DNA of 10,966 bases, from positions 1-10,966 of the forward strand of contig SFJB01000060.1 of assembly GCA_004555145.1 (NCBI GenBank). The letters are read 5' to 3'. Shown here one piece after another: positions 1-6,097 of the stretch (the first letter of the stretch is position 1; each line of letters opens with the position of its first letter). Both the position numbers and the translations under genes were made by a program. Below the pieces are notes generated by a model. That model did no database searches. It was not told where the DNA came from and was given only the letters and a program-made list of their open reading frames with translations. The stretch comes from Bacteroidales bacterium (GTDB taxonomy: Bacteria; Bacteroidota; Bacteroidia; Bacteroidales; UBA932).

Positions 1-66
1 GTAGGAGAATCGAACTCCCATTTCCAGCTTGGAAGGCTGGCATAATAGCCATTATACGAACCCCGC
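1..66 (-). tRNA. tRNA-Gly (anticodon TCC), 3' end cut by window edge
   Basis: The minus strand starts with GCGGGGT at base 66. It gives a perfect 5-bp anticodon stem (CCAGC/GCTGG) around the loop CTTCCAA, so the anticodon is TCC (complement of 31-33) and it reads GGA/GGG glycine codons. The T arm has TTCGATT in its loop. The last acceptor bases and the discriminator lie beyond base 1. It is the third tRNA of the cluster, 30 bp after tRNA-Tyr, and is probably cut from one precursor transcript. Confidence 0.95.
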
Positions 67-96
67 TTTTATGGAAGCATTACTTCTTCCGCAGTG

Positions 97-182
97 TGGT
101 GGGCAAGGATGGATTCGAACCACCGAAGGTAAAAACCAGCAGATTTACAGTCTGCCCCATTTGGCCACTCTGGTACTTGCCC
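97..182 (-). tRNA. tRNA-Tyr (anticodon GTA), CCA encoded
   Basis: The acceptor stem GGGCAAG (176-182) pairs with CTTGCCC (101-107 on the minus strand). The anticodon stem GCAGA/TCTGC encloses the loop CTGTAAA, giving anticodon GTA (complement of 146-148). An extended variable arm makes it a class II tRNA, as expected for bacterial tRNA-Tyr. The discriminator is A and the 3' CCA is encoded (complement of 97-99), unlike the neighbouring tRNA-Thr. It is the middle gene of the Thr-Tyr-Gly cluster. Confidence 0.96.
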
Positions 183-196
183 TTTTTTTGCTGATG

Positions 197-270
197 AGCC
201 GATGGAGGGAGTCGAACCCACGACCTCGAGATTACAAATCACGCGCTCTCGCCAACTGAGCTACATCGGC
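197..270 (-). tRNA. tRNA-Thr (anticodon TGT)
   Basis: The acceptor stem GCCGATG (264-270) pairs perfectly with CATCGGC (198-204 on the minus strand). The anticodon loop TTTGTAA gives anticodon TGT (complement of 234-236), reading ACA/ACG threonine codons. The discriminator is T and CCA is not encoded; the next three bases are CAT. The anticodon stem (CGTGA/TCTCG) and the T stem (GTGGG/CCCTC) each contain one U-U mismatch, but the rest of the cloverleaf is sound. It is the first gene of the cluster, 14 bp before tRNA-Tyr. Confidence 0.95.
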
Positions 271-307
271 AACGTTAATATTTCAAAGACCCTTCATTTA
301 GGGACTG

Positions 308-338
308 CAAAGATAGGAATTATTTATTATTCTGCAAA
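308..338 (-). promoter_or_regulatory. Bacteroidota-type promoter of the tRNA cluster
   Basis: On the minus strand, TTTG (complement of 335-338) is followed after exactly 19 bases by TATCTTTG (complement of 308-315). This matches the Bacteroidota primary sigma consensus TTTG-N19-TAnnTTTG. Transcription should start near base 302-304, leaving a leader of about 30 bases before tRNA-Thr at 270. The -33 element and part of the spacer lie inside the last codons of dxs. Confidence 0.75.
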
Positions 339-2206
339 CAATTCTCGAAAATATTTTCCAATTTTTCTTTGATTCCTTTTCTGTCGATGCCGCATTGAGC
401 CAATTGGTCCGCCTGCCGTGCATGTTTTATAAATTTATCCGGCACGCCTATGCCCTGCACGGCACAATTCAGCCCCTTCTCCATCACGTATTCGCAAATC
501 GCCCCATACAGACCTCCCTTGAGACATCCGTCCTCCACGCTGAGTATGCAGCTGTAGCGTGATGCGATCCTGTCCAGGATATCGTAGTCCAGGGGTTTCA
601 CGAAACGGAAATTGTAAACTCCGACTTTCCCTTCAAAGTCTTTTGCAGCTTCAAGGGCTTCATACACCACAGGTCCTGTGCACACAACGGCAACCGAGCT
701 TCCTGCGAGAAGACATTCCGCCTTGCCTGTTTCCAACTCGCAGAATGCGGCGGATTTCCAATCGACGCCCTTGCCCATTCCGCGAGGATACCTTATTATG
801 AAGGGACCCGTCTGATGTTTGTAAGCGGTATACATCAGCTGCTTGAGCTCCAACTCGTCCTTTGGAGAGGCTATGATGGTCCCGGGTATGTTCCTGTATG
901 CGGCAATATCGAAGACACCGTTGTGTGTGGATCCGTCTTCTCCGACAAGTCCGGCCCTGTCAAAGCAGAGCACTACGGGAAGGGACTGGAGGGCCACGTC
1001 GTGAATGATCTGGTCGTAAGCCCTTTGGGAAAAAGCCGAATATATGTTGCAGAAAGGCTTCATTCCTCCGGCGGCAAGACCTGCGGAGAAGGTCACAGCG
1101 TGCTCTTCCTCTATGCCCACGTCAAAGAACTGTCCTGGCAGCTCGGCGGCAAGAAGGTTCATTCCGCAGCCTTTGGCCATTGCAGGAGTAACGCCCACCA
1201 CCTTGGCATCGGCCTTTGCCAGTTCCAGCAGCACTTGTCCGAACACGTCCTGATATCGGTCGCTGTCGTGGTTTGAAATCTGCCTTTCTCCGCTTGCGGG
1301 ATCGAACTTGCCCGGTGCGTGCCAGGTCACGGGATCCGACTCCGCATAGCTGTATCCCTTGCCTTTGATCGTCTTGCAATGGAGTATGCGCGGGCCCGGC
1401 ATATCCTTAATCCGTTTGAGAGTGGAAACCAACTCGCCTATGTTGTTTCCGTCCACCGGCCCGAAGTATCTCAGACCCAGGGATTCAAATAAATCACCGC
1501 CGGATTTCTTCACGAACCAGGATTTGAGGCTGCGCACCCATCTCTGGATGAAATACCTGAATTCTCCCTCGCCCAAAAGGTCCCATATTCGGTTCTTGAG
1601 CCTGTTGTACGAACTGCTGGTGGTGATTTTGAGCAGGTATTCGTGCATTGCTCCGATATTGTTGTCGATGGACTGGTTGTTGTCGTTGAGTATGGTGAGC
1701 AGATCGGCGCGGCTCGCTCCGGCATTGTTCAGCCCTTCGAAAGCCAGGCCTCCTGTCATTGCTCCGTCTCCAATGATGGCAACCGCCTTCCTGCTGAGTC
1801 CCTGCATCCTTGCGGCCTCCGCGAATCCCAGGGCTGCGGAAATGGACGTTGAGGAATGTCCCACGCCGAAGCAGTCGTACTCACTTTCCGCCCTGTTGGG
1901 GAAGCCGCTTATGCCTCCGGATGTGCGCAGGGTCTTGAATGCTTCCCGCCTGCCGGTGAGTATCTTGTGCGCGTATGCTTGATGGCCCACGTCAAAGACC
2001 AGCTTGTCCTCGGGGGTGTCGAACACATAGTGGAGCGCTACGATGATTTCCACGGCACCGAGGCTTGATGCCAGATGCCCCGGGTTGGTCGAGCAGCACT
2101 CTATTATATATTCCCTCAACTCGGAACAGAGCTGCTCGAGCTGGGGAATGCTGAAATTCTTTATGTCGGATGGCGAGTTTACTGAGTTCAGGAGTTCATA
2201 TTTCAT
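320..2206 (-). CDS. dxs: 1-deoxy-D-xylulose-5-phosphate synthase
   Basis: This thiamine-diphosphate enzyme condenses pyruvate with glyceraldehyde 3-phosphate to make DXP, the entry step of the MEP isoprenoid pathway and also a thiamine and pyridoxal precursor. It acts in the cytoplasm. At 628 residues it has the normal family length. Visible marks: NPGHLASSLG (41-50, with the conserved His44); the ThDP/Mg site GDGAMTGG (146-153) through NDN (174-176); the catalytic glutamate in IEEEHA (Glu367); YSAFSQRAYDQ (389-399); DRAGLVGEDG (416-425); and the phosphate-binding RYPRG (472-476). The transketolase C-terminal domain follows. Most homologues have IAEQHA or IAEGHA where this one has IEEEHA. The ATG overlaps the stop of the upstream transporter as ATGA, so translation is probably coupled. 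No internal promoter was seen upstream, so expression likely depends on the ssb promoter. Confidence 0.97.
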   Translation of the reverse strand: MKYELLNSVNSPSDIKNFSIPQLEQLCSELREYIIECCSTNPGHLASSLGAVEIIVALHYVFDTPEDKLVFDVGHQAYAHKILTGRREAFKTLRTSGGISGFPNRAESEYDCFGVGHSSTSISAALGFAEAARMQGLSRKAVAIIGDGAMTGGLAFEGLNNAGASRADLLTILNDNNQSIDNNIGAMHEYLLKITTSSSYNRLKNRIWDLLGEGEFRYFIQRWVRSLKSWFVKKSGGDLFESLGLRYFGPVDGNNIGELVSTLKRIKDMPGPRILHCKTIKGKGYSYAESDPVTWHAPGKFDPASGERQISNHDSDRYQDVFGQVLLELAKADAKVVGVTPAMAKGCGMNLLAAELPGQFFDVGIEEEHAVTFSAGLAAGGMKPFCNIYSAFSQRAYDQIIHDVALQSLPVVLCFDRAGLVGEDGSTHNGVFDIAAYRNIPGTIIASPKDELELKQLMYTAYKHQTGPFIIRYPRGMGKGVDWKSAAFCELETGKAECLLAGSSVAVVCTGPVVYEALEAAKDFEGKVGVYNFRFVKPLDYDILDRIASRYSCILSVEDGCLKGGLYGAICEYVMEKGLNCAVQGIGVPDKFIKHARQADQLAQCGIDRKGIKEKLENIFENCLQNNK

Positions 2207-3543
2207 ACACCGCTCTTTTTGTCGATTCCAAGCTCAGGATGTTTAGATGCGGAACTCCTCAAAAGGAGGGCCGTAATCACCGCTACGCATCCCAAACTGA
2301 TGAAAATGTATTCGGCGCGGACGGCAGCTGCAGTTCCTGTGTGAGCGTTGAAAATCCTTCCTACGGCAATGGGAACAAGCAGCATACCCATATTCTGTAT
2401 CCAATATATCAGGGAGTAGGCAGTCCCGAGATTCTTCTCGGGAACGATTTTCGGAACGCTCGGCCACATTGCGGACGGGACCAGGGAATAGCCTACGCCT
2501 AGAATTGCAATTGAGAAGTATCCCCAGAACGGCACGCCCTCAGGTGCGAAGCAGAGTATGAGGTGGGCGGCAAGCACCATAAGCGAGCCGCAGATCATCC
2601 ACAGGCTGGCTTTCCCGACCTTATCGACCAGGGCGCCGAAGAGGGGAGTGAATACCACTGTGAAGAAAGGAATCATGGTAATCACCCACTTGGCGCTGTC
2701 GAGTTCCATACCGAAACGCGGAATCACTATGGAAGTGCCGAATTTCTTGAAGGAGATAATGCAGCAATAGAAGAAGACGCAAAGCAGGGATATGAGGATA
2801 AACCTTGGATTCGAAAGCAGCCGCAGTATGTCGGAGAACTTGAACTTGTCCTCCTCGCGCACCTTCCCGCGTCCGCTGCTTATGCCTTTTTCCCTGTCAA
2901 AACGCGCGTCCATTGCCACGAACAGTGCCCAGAGCAGCACCCCGACAAGTATCAGCATGAGTCCGAGGGTTGCAGGCGCGGCAGTTTCGCGCAGGGTGTA
3001 CATTTCCCCCTGGGCTTTCTGTGCCACCAGGACGGGCGAAAGTATGAAAGCGGCGGCGGTGCCGAGTCTGGCAACGGCAACCTGCGCTCCCATTGCGAAG
3101 GCTACGTTCCCTCCCTTGTACCATTTTGCTATGGAGCGGGTTACGGCGACTCCGGCGATTTCGCTTCCCAGACCGAAGAGCATACAGCCTGCGTATGCAA
3201 TGGTGAGGGAAGTGGAGGCGGGAAGTCCGCTCCTGAGGGCGAAGAGTACGGTTCCGGCACCCGCTGCCATCAAGGCTACGAATACCGAACCGACTATCCT
3301 CACGCCGAACATATCCAGCAGGATGCCGCAGACGATAAGCCCGCCGCAGACGCAGAGGAAGCTGTAACCTCCGGCGTAGAAACCGTAGTCCGCGCTGTCC
3401 CAGCCAAGCTCAAGGCATTCGGGATGCTGGAAAATCTGCGAGAGTGTCGAGAACATGTCATCGAAAAAGTACGATGCGAACATCGGCACCATCAGGCACA
3501 GCAACGCGACAATACGGCCGGTCTTTCCTGCCACTGCTTTCAT
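2203..3543 (-). CDS. MFS transporter, MFSD1-like, second of a tandem pair
   Basis: This is an inner-membrane major facilitator superfamily permease with about 12 hydrophobic segments in two six-helix halves, joined by a charged loop at about residues 212-240. The stretches WYKGG (141-145), VARLG (157-161), LGVGYSLVPSAMWPSVPKI (348-366) and LGTAYSLIYWIQNMG (372-386) recall, from memory, the MFSD1 group, whose animal member exports dipeptides from lysosomes. The substrate here is unknown. It is clearly a paralogue of the gene immediately upstream. I chose the ATG at 3543 (446 residues); a TTG at 3549 would add two residues and no ribosome binding site separates them. The gene starts 6 bp after the upstream stop, and its TGA overlaps the dxs ATG. 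Confidence 0.85.
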   Translation of the reverse strand: MKAVAGKTGRIVALLCLMVPMFASYFFDDMFSTLSQIFQHPECLELGWDSADYGFYAGGYSFLCVCGGLIVCGILLDMFGVRIVGSVFVALMAAGAGTVLFALRSGLPASTSLTIAYAGCMLFGLGSEIAGVAVTRSIAKWYKGGNVAFAMGAQVAVARLGTAAAFILSPVLVAQKAQGEMYTLRETAAPATLGLMLILVGVLLWALFVAMDARFDREKGISSGRGKVREEDKFKFSDILRLLSNPRFILISLLCVFFYCCIISFKKFGTSIVIPRFGMELDSAKWVITMIPFFTVVFTPLFGALVDKVGKASLWMICGSLMVLAAHLILCFAPEGVPFWGYFSIAILGVGYSLVPSAMWPSVPKIVPEKNLGTAYSLIYWIQNMGMLLVPIAVGRIFNAHTGTAAAVRAEYIFISLGCVAVITALLLRSSASKHPELGIDKKSGV

Positions 3544-3549
3544 GGACAA

Positions 3550-4917
3550 TTAATTCTGAATGTTTGGAAGCTCAAGTCCGTATCCCTTCTTTCTGTCTTC
3601 AGCCTTGAGATAGATGCTGAGGATGAAGGCGAGAATGCCGAAACTTGAGAACACGATCATAGGGACAAGGTAGCTTCCGGTGCTCTGACGCAGGGAACCG
3701 ATGAGCATAGGCACGAGGCAGAGACCTATGTTCTGCACCCAGAAGATGAGGCAGTATGCACTGCCGAGAATCTTCTCGTCAATGATTTTCGGAACTGAAG
3801 GCCAGAGGGCCGCCGGTACGAGTGAGAAACTTAAGCCGAGCACAACTATGAGCAGCAGCGCAAACCATTTCTGCGGGAAGGCAGGAAGCAGGAATGCGAA
3901 GCTCAGGTGGCAGACTATCATAATGATGGAACCTATCATCAGCATGGAGGCTCCCTTCCCCTTGCGGTCGAGGTAGATGCCCAGAAGCGGGGTCATGCAC
4001 ATCGCAAGGATAGGGAAGCAGCTGAAGAGCCTGGCGGCGGATGCTGCATCTATTGCGAGGGTTTCTTCCAGGAAATTGGTGGCGTAGCGCTGGAATGGGA
4101 AGATTGCGCTGTAGTAGAGCACACAGAGCAGGGATACGATCCAGAACATCTTGCTGGTGAAGATGGCCTTGAGGTCGCTCACGTGGAACTCATCCTCAGG
4201 AGACTTCTCCGCAGTGGCAAGTCCCGCCTCGACAAGCTGCGAGTCGAACTTGCGGTCCATCACACCGAAGACAATGAAGTTGATCAGACCTATCACAAGC
4301 AGGGCTCCGCAGAAGCCCAGAGGGGCGATGATGGAGTTGTCGAAGCGCTGGGAGATGAGTGGGGCAATCCACATCACGGCAAATACGCCCAGACGGGCGA
4401 TGGCCATCTCAAGTCCCATAGCAAGTGCCATCTCCTTGCCTTTGAACCATTTGGCGAGGATTTTGGATACGTTGGTGCCTTCCATCTCACAGCCGCAGCC
4501 GAAGATCATAAAGCCCAGGGAGGCCATCTTGGCGCTGCCCGGCATCTCAACCCACCAGCTGTCCAGCCATCCGCAGAACGCGGTGCCCTGGAACCATTCG
4601 CTGACGGCGATGAACTTGAGGGCTGCTCCGAACACCATCAGTCCGGCTGAAAGTACACCGGAAAAACGGACTCCGAGCTTGTCGAGTATCACACCCGCTA
4701 TGATGAGAAAGCCGCAGACGTTGAGTATGTATTCGGAGGCGGCATAGGTGCCGAACACGCCGCTGTCCCAGCCCAACTTCCCTTCCACGAGGGATTTGAG
4801 AGGGGACATCACGTCCACGAACATATATGCGAAGAACATCATCAGTGCTACGAGCACGAGCACTGTCCACCTCGCCACCGGCGAGTCGTTCATAAGTTTG
4901 TGCAATTTCTCAGCCAT
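3550..4917 (-). CDS. MFS transporter, MFSD1-like, first of a tandem pair
   Basis: This 455-residue inner-membrane permease has about 12 predicted helices. Segments can be followed at about 17-38, 56-79, 85-104, 130-146, 163-188, 199-219, 257-275, 296-315, 324-344, 352-372, 384-407 and 416-437. Diagnostic stretches are GCGCEMEG (140-147), AKWFKGKE (155-162), AIARLG (172-177) and SLVPAALWPSVPKI (365-378). The same positions are conserved in the downstream paralogue, and from memory they resemble MFSD1, a dipeptide transporter family; the bacterial substrate is not established. An extra loop rich in Trp and Gly (about 107-128, with GWLDSWWVEM) is absent from the paralogue. The ATG at 4917 lies 12 bp after the ssb stop, so it is probably co-transcribed with ssb. 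Confidence 0.87.
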   Translation of the reverse strand: MAEKLHKLMNDSPVARWTVLVLVALMMFFAYMFVDVMSPLKSLVEGKLGWDSGVFGTYAASEYILNVCGFLIIAGVILDKLGVRFSGVLSAGLMVFGAALKFIAVSEWFQGTAFCGWLDSWWVEMPGSAKMASLGFMIFGCGCEMEGTNVSKILAKWFKGKEMALAMGLEMAIARLGVFAVMWIAPLISQRFDNSIIAPLGFCGALLVIGLINFIVFGVMDRKFDSQLVEAGLATAEKSPEDEFHVSDLKAIFTSKMFWIVSLLCVLYYSAIFPFQRYATNFLEETLAIDAASAARLFSCFPILAMCMTPLLGIYLDRKGKGASMLMIGSIIMIVCHLSFAFLLPAFPQKWFALLLIVVLGLSFSLVPAALWPSVPKIIDEKILGSAYCLIFWVQNIGLCLVPMLIGSLRQSTGSYLVPMIVFSSFGILAFILSIYLKAEDRKKGYGLELPNIQN

Positions 4918-4929
4918 AATCTCTGACTT

Positions 4930-5466
4930 TTAGAATGGAAGGTCGTCATCGGGGTTGTCGAACGCAGGGGCCTGAGGGGCAGAAGGCTGCTCCGCCGGCT
5001 TTGTCCAACTCTGCTGAGGAGCCTGGTATGTCGGCTGCTGAGGCTGGTATGCTGCCTGTGGTGCCTGCTGAGGCTGCTGGGAATTATATCCTCCCTGGTA
5101 TCCTCCATCCTGCTGTGCCTCCCTGCGCCCGAGGAGCTGAAGCGAATCCACATTGATTTCTGTAGTATATCTCTTGGCCCCGCTCTGGTCAGTCCAGGAC
5201 CTGGTGCGTATGCGTCCCTCAACATAGAGTTGCGTGCCCTTCTTTACGAAGCGCTCCACTACGTCCGCCTGCTGACCCCATACCACAATGTTGTGCCATT
5301 CAGTGTTTTCCCTGGTCTCGCCGCTGCGATCCTTGAATCTTTCGCTGGTCGCAAGGGTGAATGTCGCAACTTTCCTTCCCTGCCCTGCAGGAGAGTTTCC
5401 CTCAAGGTAACGTACTTCCGGATCTTTTCCAACGTTACCGATTAACATAACTTTGTTCAGTGACAT
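4930..5466 (-). CDS. ssb: Single-stranded DNA-binding protein
   Basis: SSB coats single-stranded DNA in replication, recombination and repair and recruits partner proteins through its C-terminal tip. The 178-residue protein begins MSLNKVMLIGNVGKDPE, the standard start of the OB fold. The fold runs to about residue 113, including ENTEWHNIVVWG (53-64) and YVEGRIRTRSW (81-91), with tryptophans at 57, 63 and 91 as candidate DNA-stacking residues. A flexible linker of about 50 residues rich in Gln, Pro, Gly and Tyr (118-168) follows, then the acidic tip DDDLPF (173-178) that binds partners such as RecO, PriA and, in many bacteria, RecJ. It is the first gene of a probable operon with two MFS transporters and dxs, and it diverges from aroK. 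Confidence 0.97.
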   Translation of the reverse strand: MSLNKVMLIGNVGKDPEVRYLEGNSPAGQGRKVATFTLATSERFKDRSGETRENTEWHNIVVWGQQADVVERFVKKGTQLYVEGRIRTRSWTDQSGAKRYTTEINVDSLQLLGRREAQQDGGYQGGYNSQQPQQAPQAAYQPQQPTYQAPQQSWTKPAEQPSAPQAPAFDNPDDDLPF

Positions 5467-5584
5467 AATTCAAAAATTTATACTTTTAAATGACTTGCAA
5501 GATACGGATTTTTTCTCAATTCAGGATATTTTATTTTGGTCTTTCGGAGCAAAAGCGTAAATTTACAAACCCTGATACAATTAA
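5467..5584. promoter_or_regulatory. Divergent ssb/aroK intergenic region
   Basis: This AT-rich 118-bp stretch separates the ATG codons of ssb (minus) and aroK (plus) and must hold both promoters. The best minus-strand candidate is TATCTTGC (complement of 5497-5504), an imperfect TAnnTTTG about 30 bases from the ssb ATG, with no TTTG at the right distance upstream. On the plus strand TATTTTGG (5532-5539) matches five of six fixed positions but also lacks a -33 partner. A perfect 10-bp palindrome, GTAAATTTAC, lies at 5557-5566, 18 bp before the aroK ATG. None of these is firm. Confidence 0.4.
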
Positions 5585-6097
5585 ATGTCTGAAGATAAAA
5601 ACAATAAGATCTGCCTCGCCGGCTTTATGGCCTGCGGAAAGAGTACTGTAGGCCGCTGTCTGGCGTCCAGGCTGGGCTGCCGCTTCCTTGACCTCGATGC
5701 GTATATCGTGGAGAGGGAGGGGAGGAGCATACCTGAGATCTTTCTGGAGGGGGAAGCAGTGTTCAGGCAGAGGGAGTACGAGGCTCTGGTCGCCGCCCTG
5801 GATGAGGCGAAGGACGAAAGACTTGTGCTTGCTCTGGGAGGAGGCGCATTCGCGCAGCAAAGGACCAGGGAATATGCCCTGGCTCATTCTCTGACCGTTT
5901 ATATCGATGTCCCGTATTCGACCGTCCGGGAAAGGTTGGGCGCCTCCGATCCGACCAGGCCTCTGTCTGCAGATTCGGAAAAGCTGTATTACGAAAGGCT
6001 GGAAAGCTATTCCAAGGCGCACATCACCGTGGACGGGCTCATCGGAAATCCGGACAGGGTAGCGGAAATGATAGCTATAAGTCTGGAAATGCTCTAA
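5585..6097 (+). CDS. aroK: Shikimate kinase
   Basis: This enzyme phosphorylates shikimate with ATP to give shikimate 3-phosphate, the fifth step of the chorismate pathway, in the cytoplasm. The 170 residues are the usual length for a single-domain shikimate kinase. The Walker A loop is GFMACGKST (13-21). DLD (36-38) supplies the shikimate- and magnesium-binding aspartates. FRQRE (60-64) carries the substrate-binding arginine (Arg61), GGG (85-87) is the family glycine triplet, the lid arginine is in TRPL (124-127), and YERLESY (136-142) holds the adenine-side arginine Arg138. The ATG at 5585 follows an A/T-rich leader without a Shine-Dalgarno. It diverges from ssb and runs into aroE, its pathway predecessor, with the stop codons overlapping by 4 bp on opposite strands. 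Confidence 0.96.
   Translation: MSEDKNNKICLAGFMACGKSTVGRCLASRLGCRFLDLDAYIVEREGRSIPEIFLEGEAVFRQREYEALVAALDEAKDERLVLALGGGAFAQQRTREYALAHSLTVYIDVPYSTVRERLGASDPTRPLSADSEKLYYERLESYSKAHITVDGLIGNPDRVAEMIAISLEML

Noticed and set aside
29..259. A 76-codon plus-strand frame over the tRNA cluster
   Set aside because: Three well-formed tRNA genes on the other strand explain the sequence; fragments such as GWIRTTEG and RWRESNPRPRDYKSRA are well-known false translations of antisense tRNA sequence.
288..304. Short hairpin CCCT/AGGG downstream of dxs as a terminator
   Set aside because: The stem is only 4 bp with no T-run, and it lies in the tRNA leader just after the predicted transcription start.
2563..3648. 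A 361-codon plus-strand frame opposite the second MFS gene
   Set aside because: The hydrophobic minus-strand protein has clear MFS motifs and paralogy; the plus-strand product is a Gly/Glu/His-rich shadow.
5000..5110. Repetitive GCTGCTGAGG-like stretch as a DNA repeat element
   Set aside because: It is the Gln/Pro-rich linker of SSB, a normal low-complexity coding region, with no exact tandem unit or mobile-element ends.
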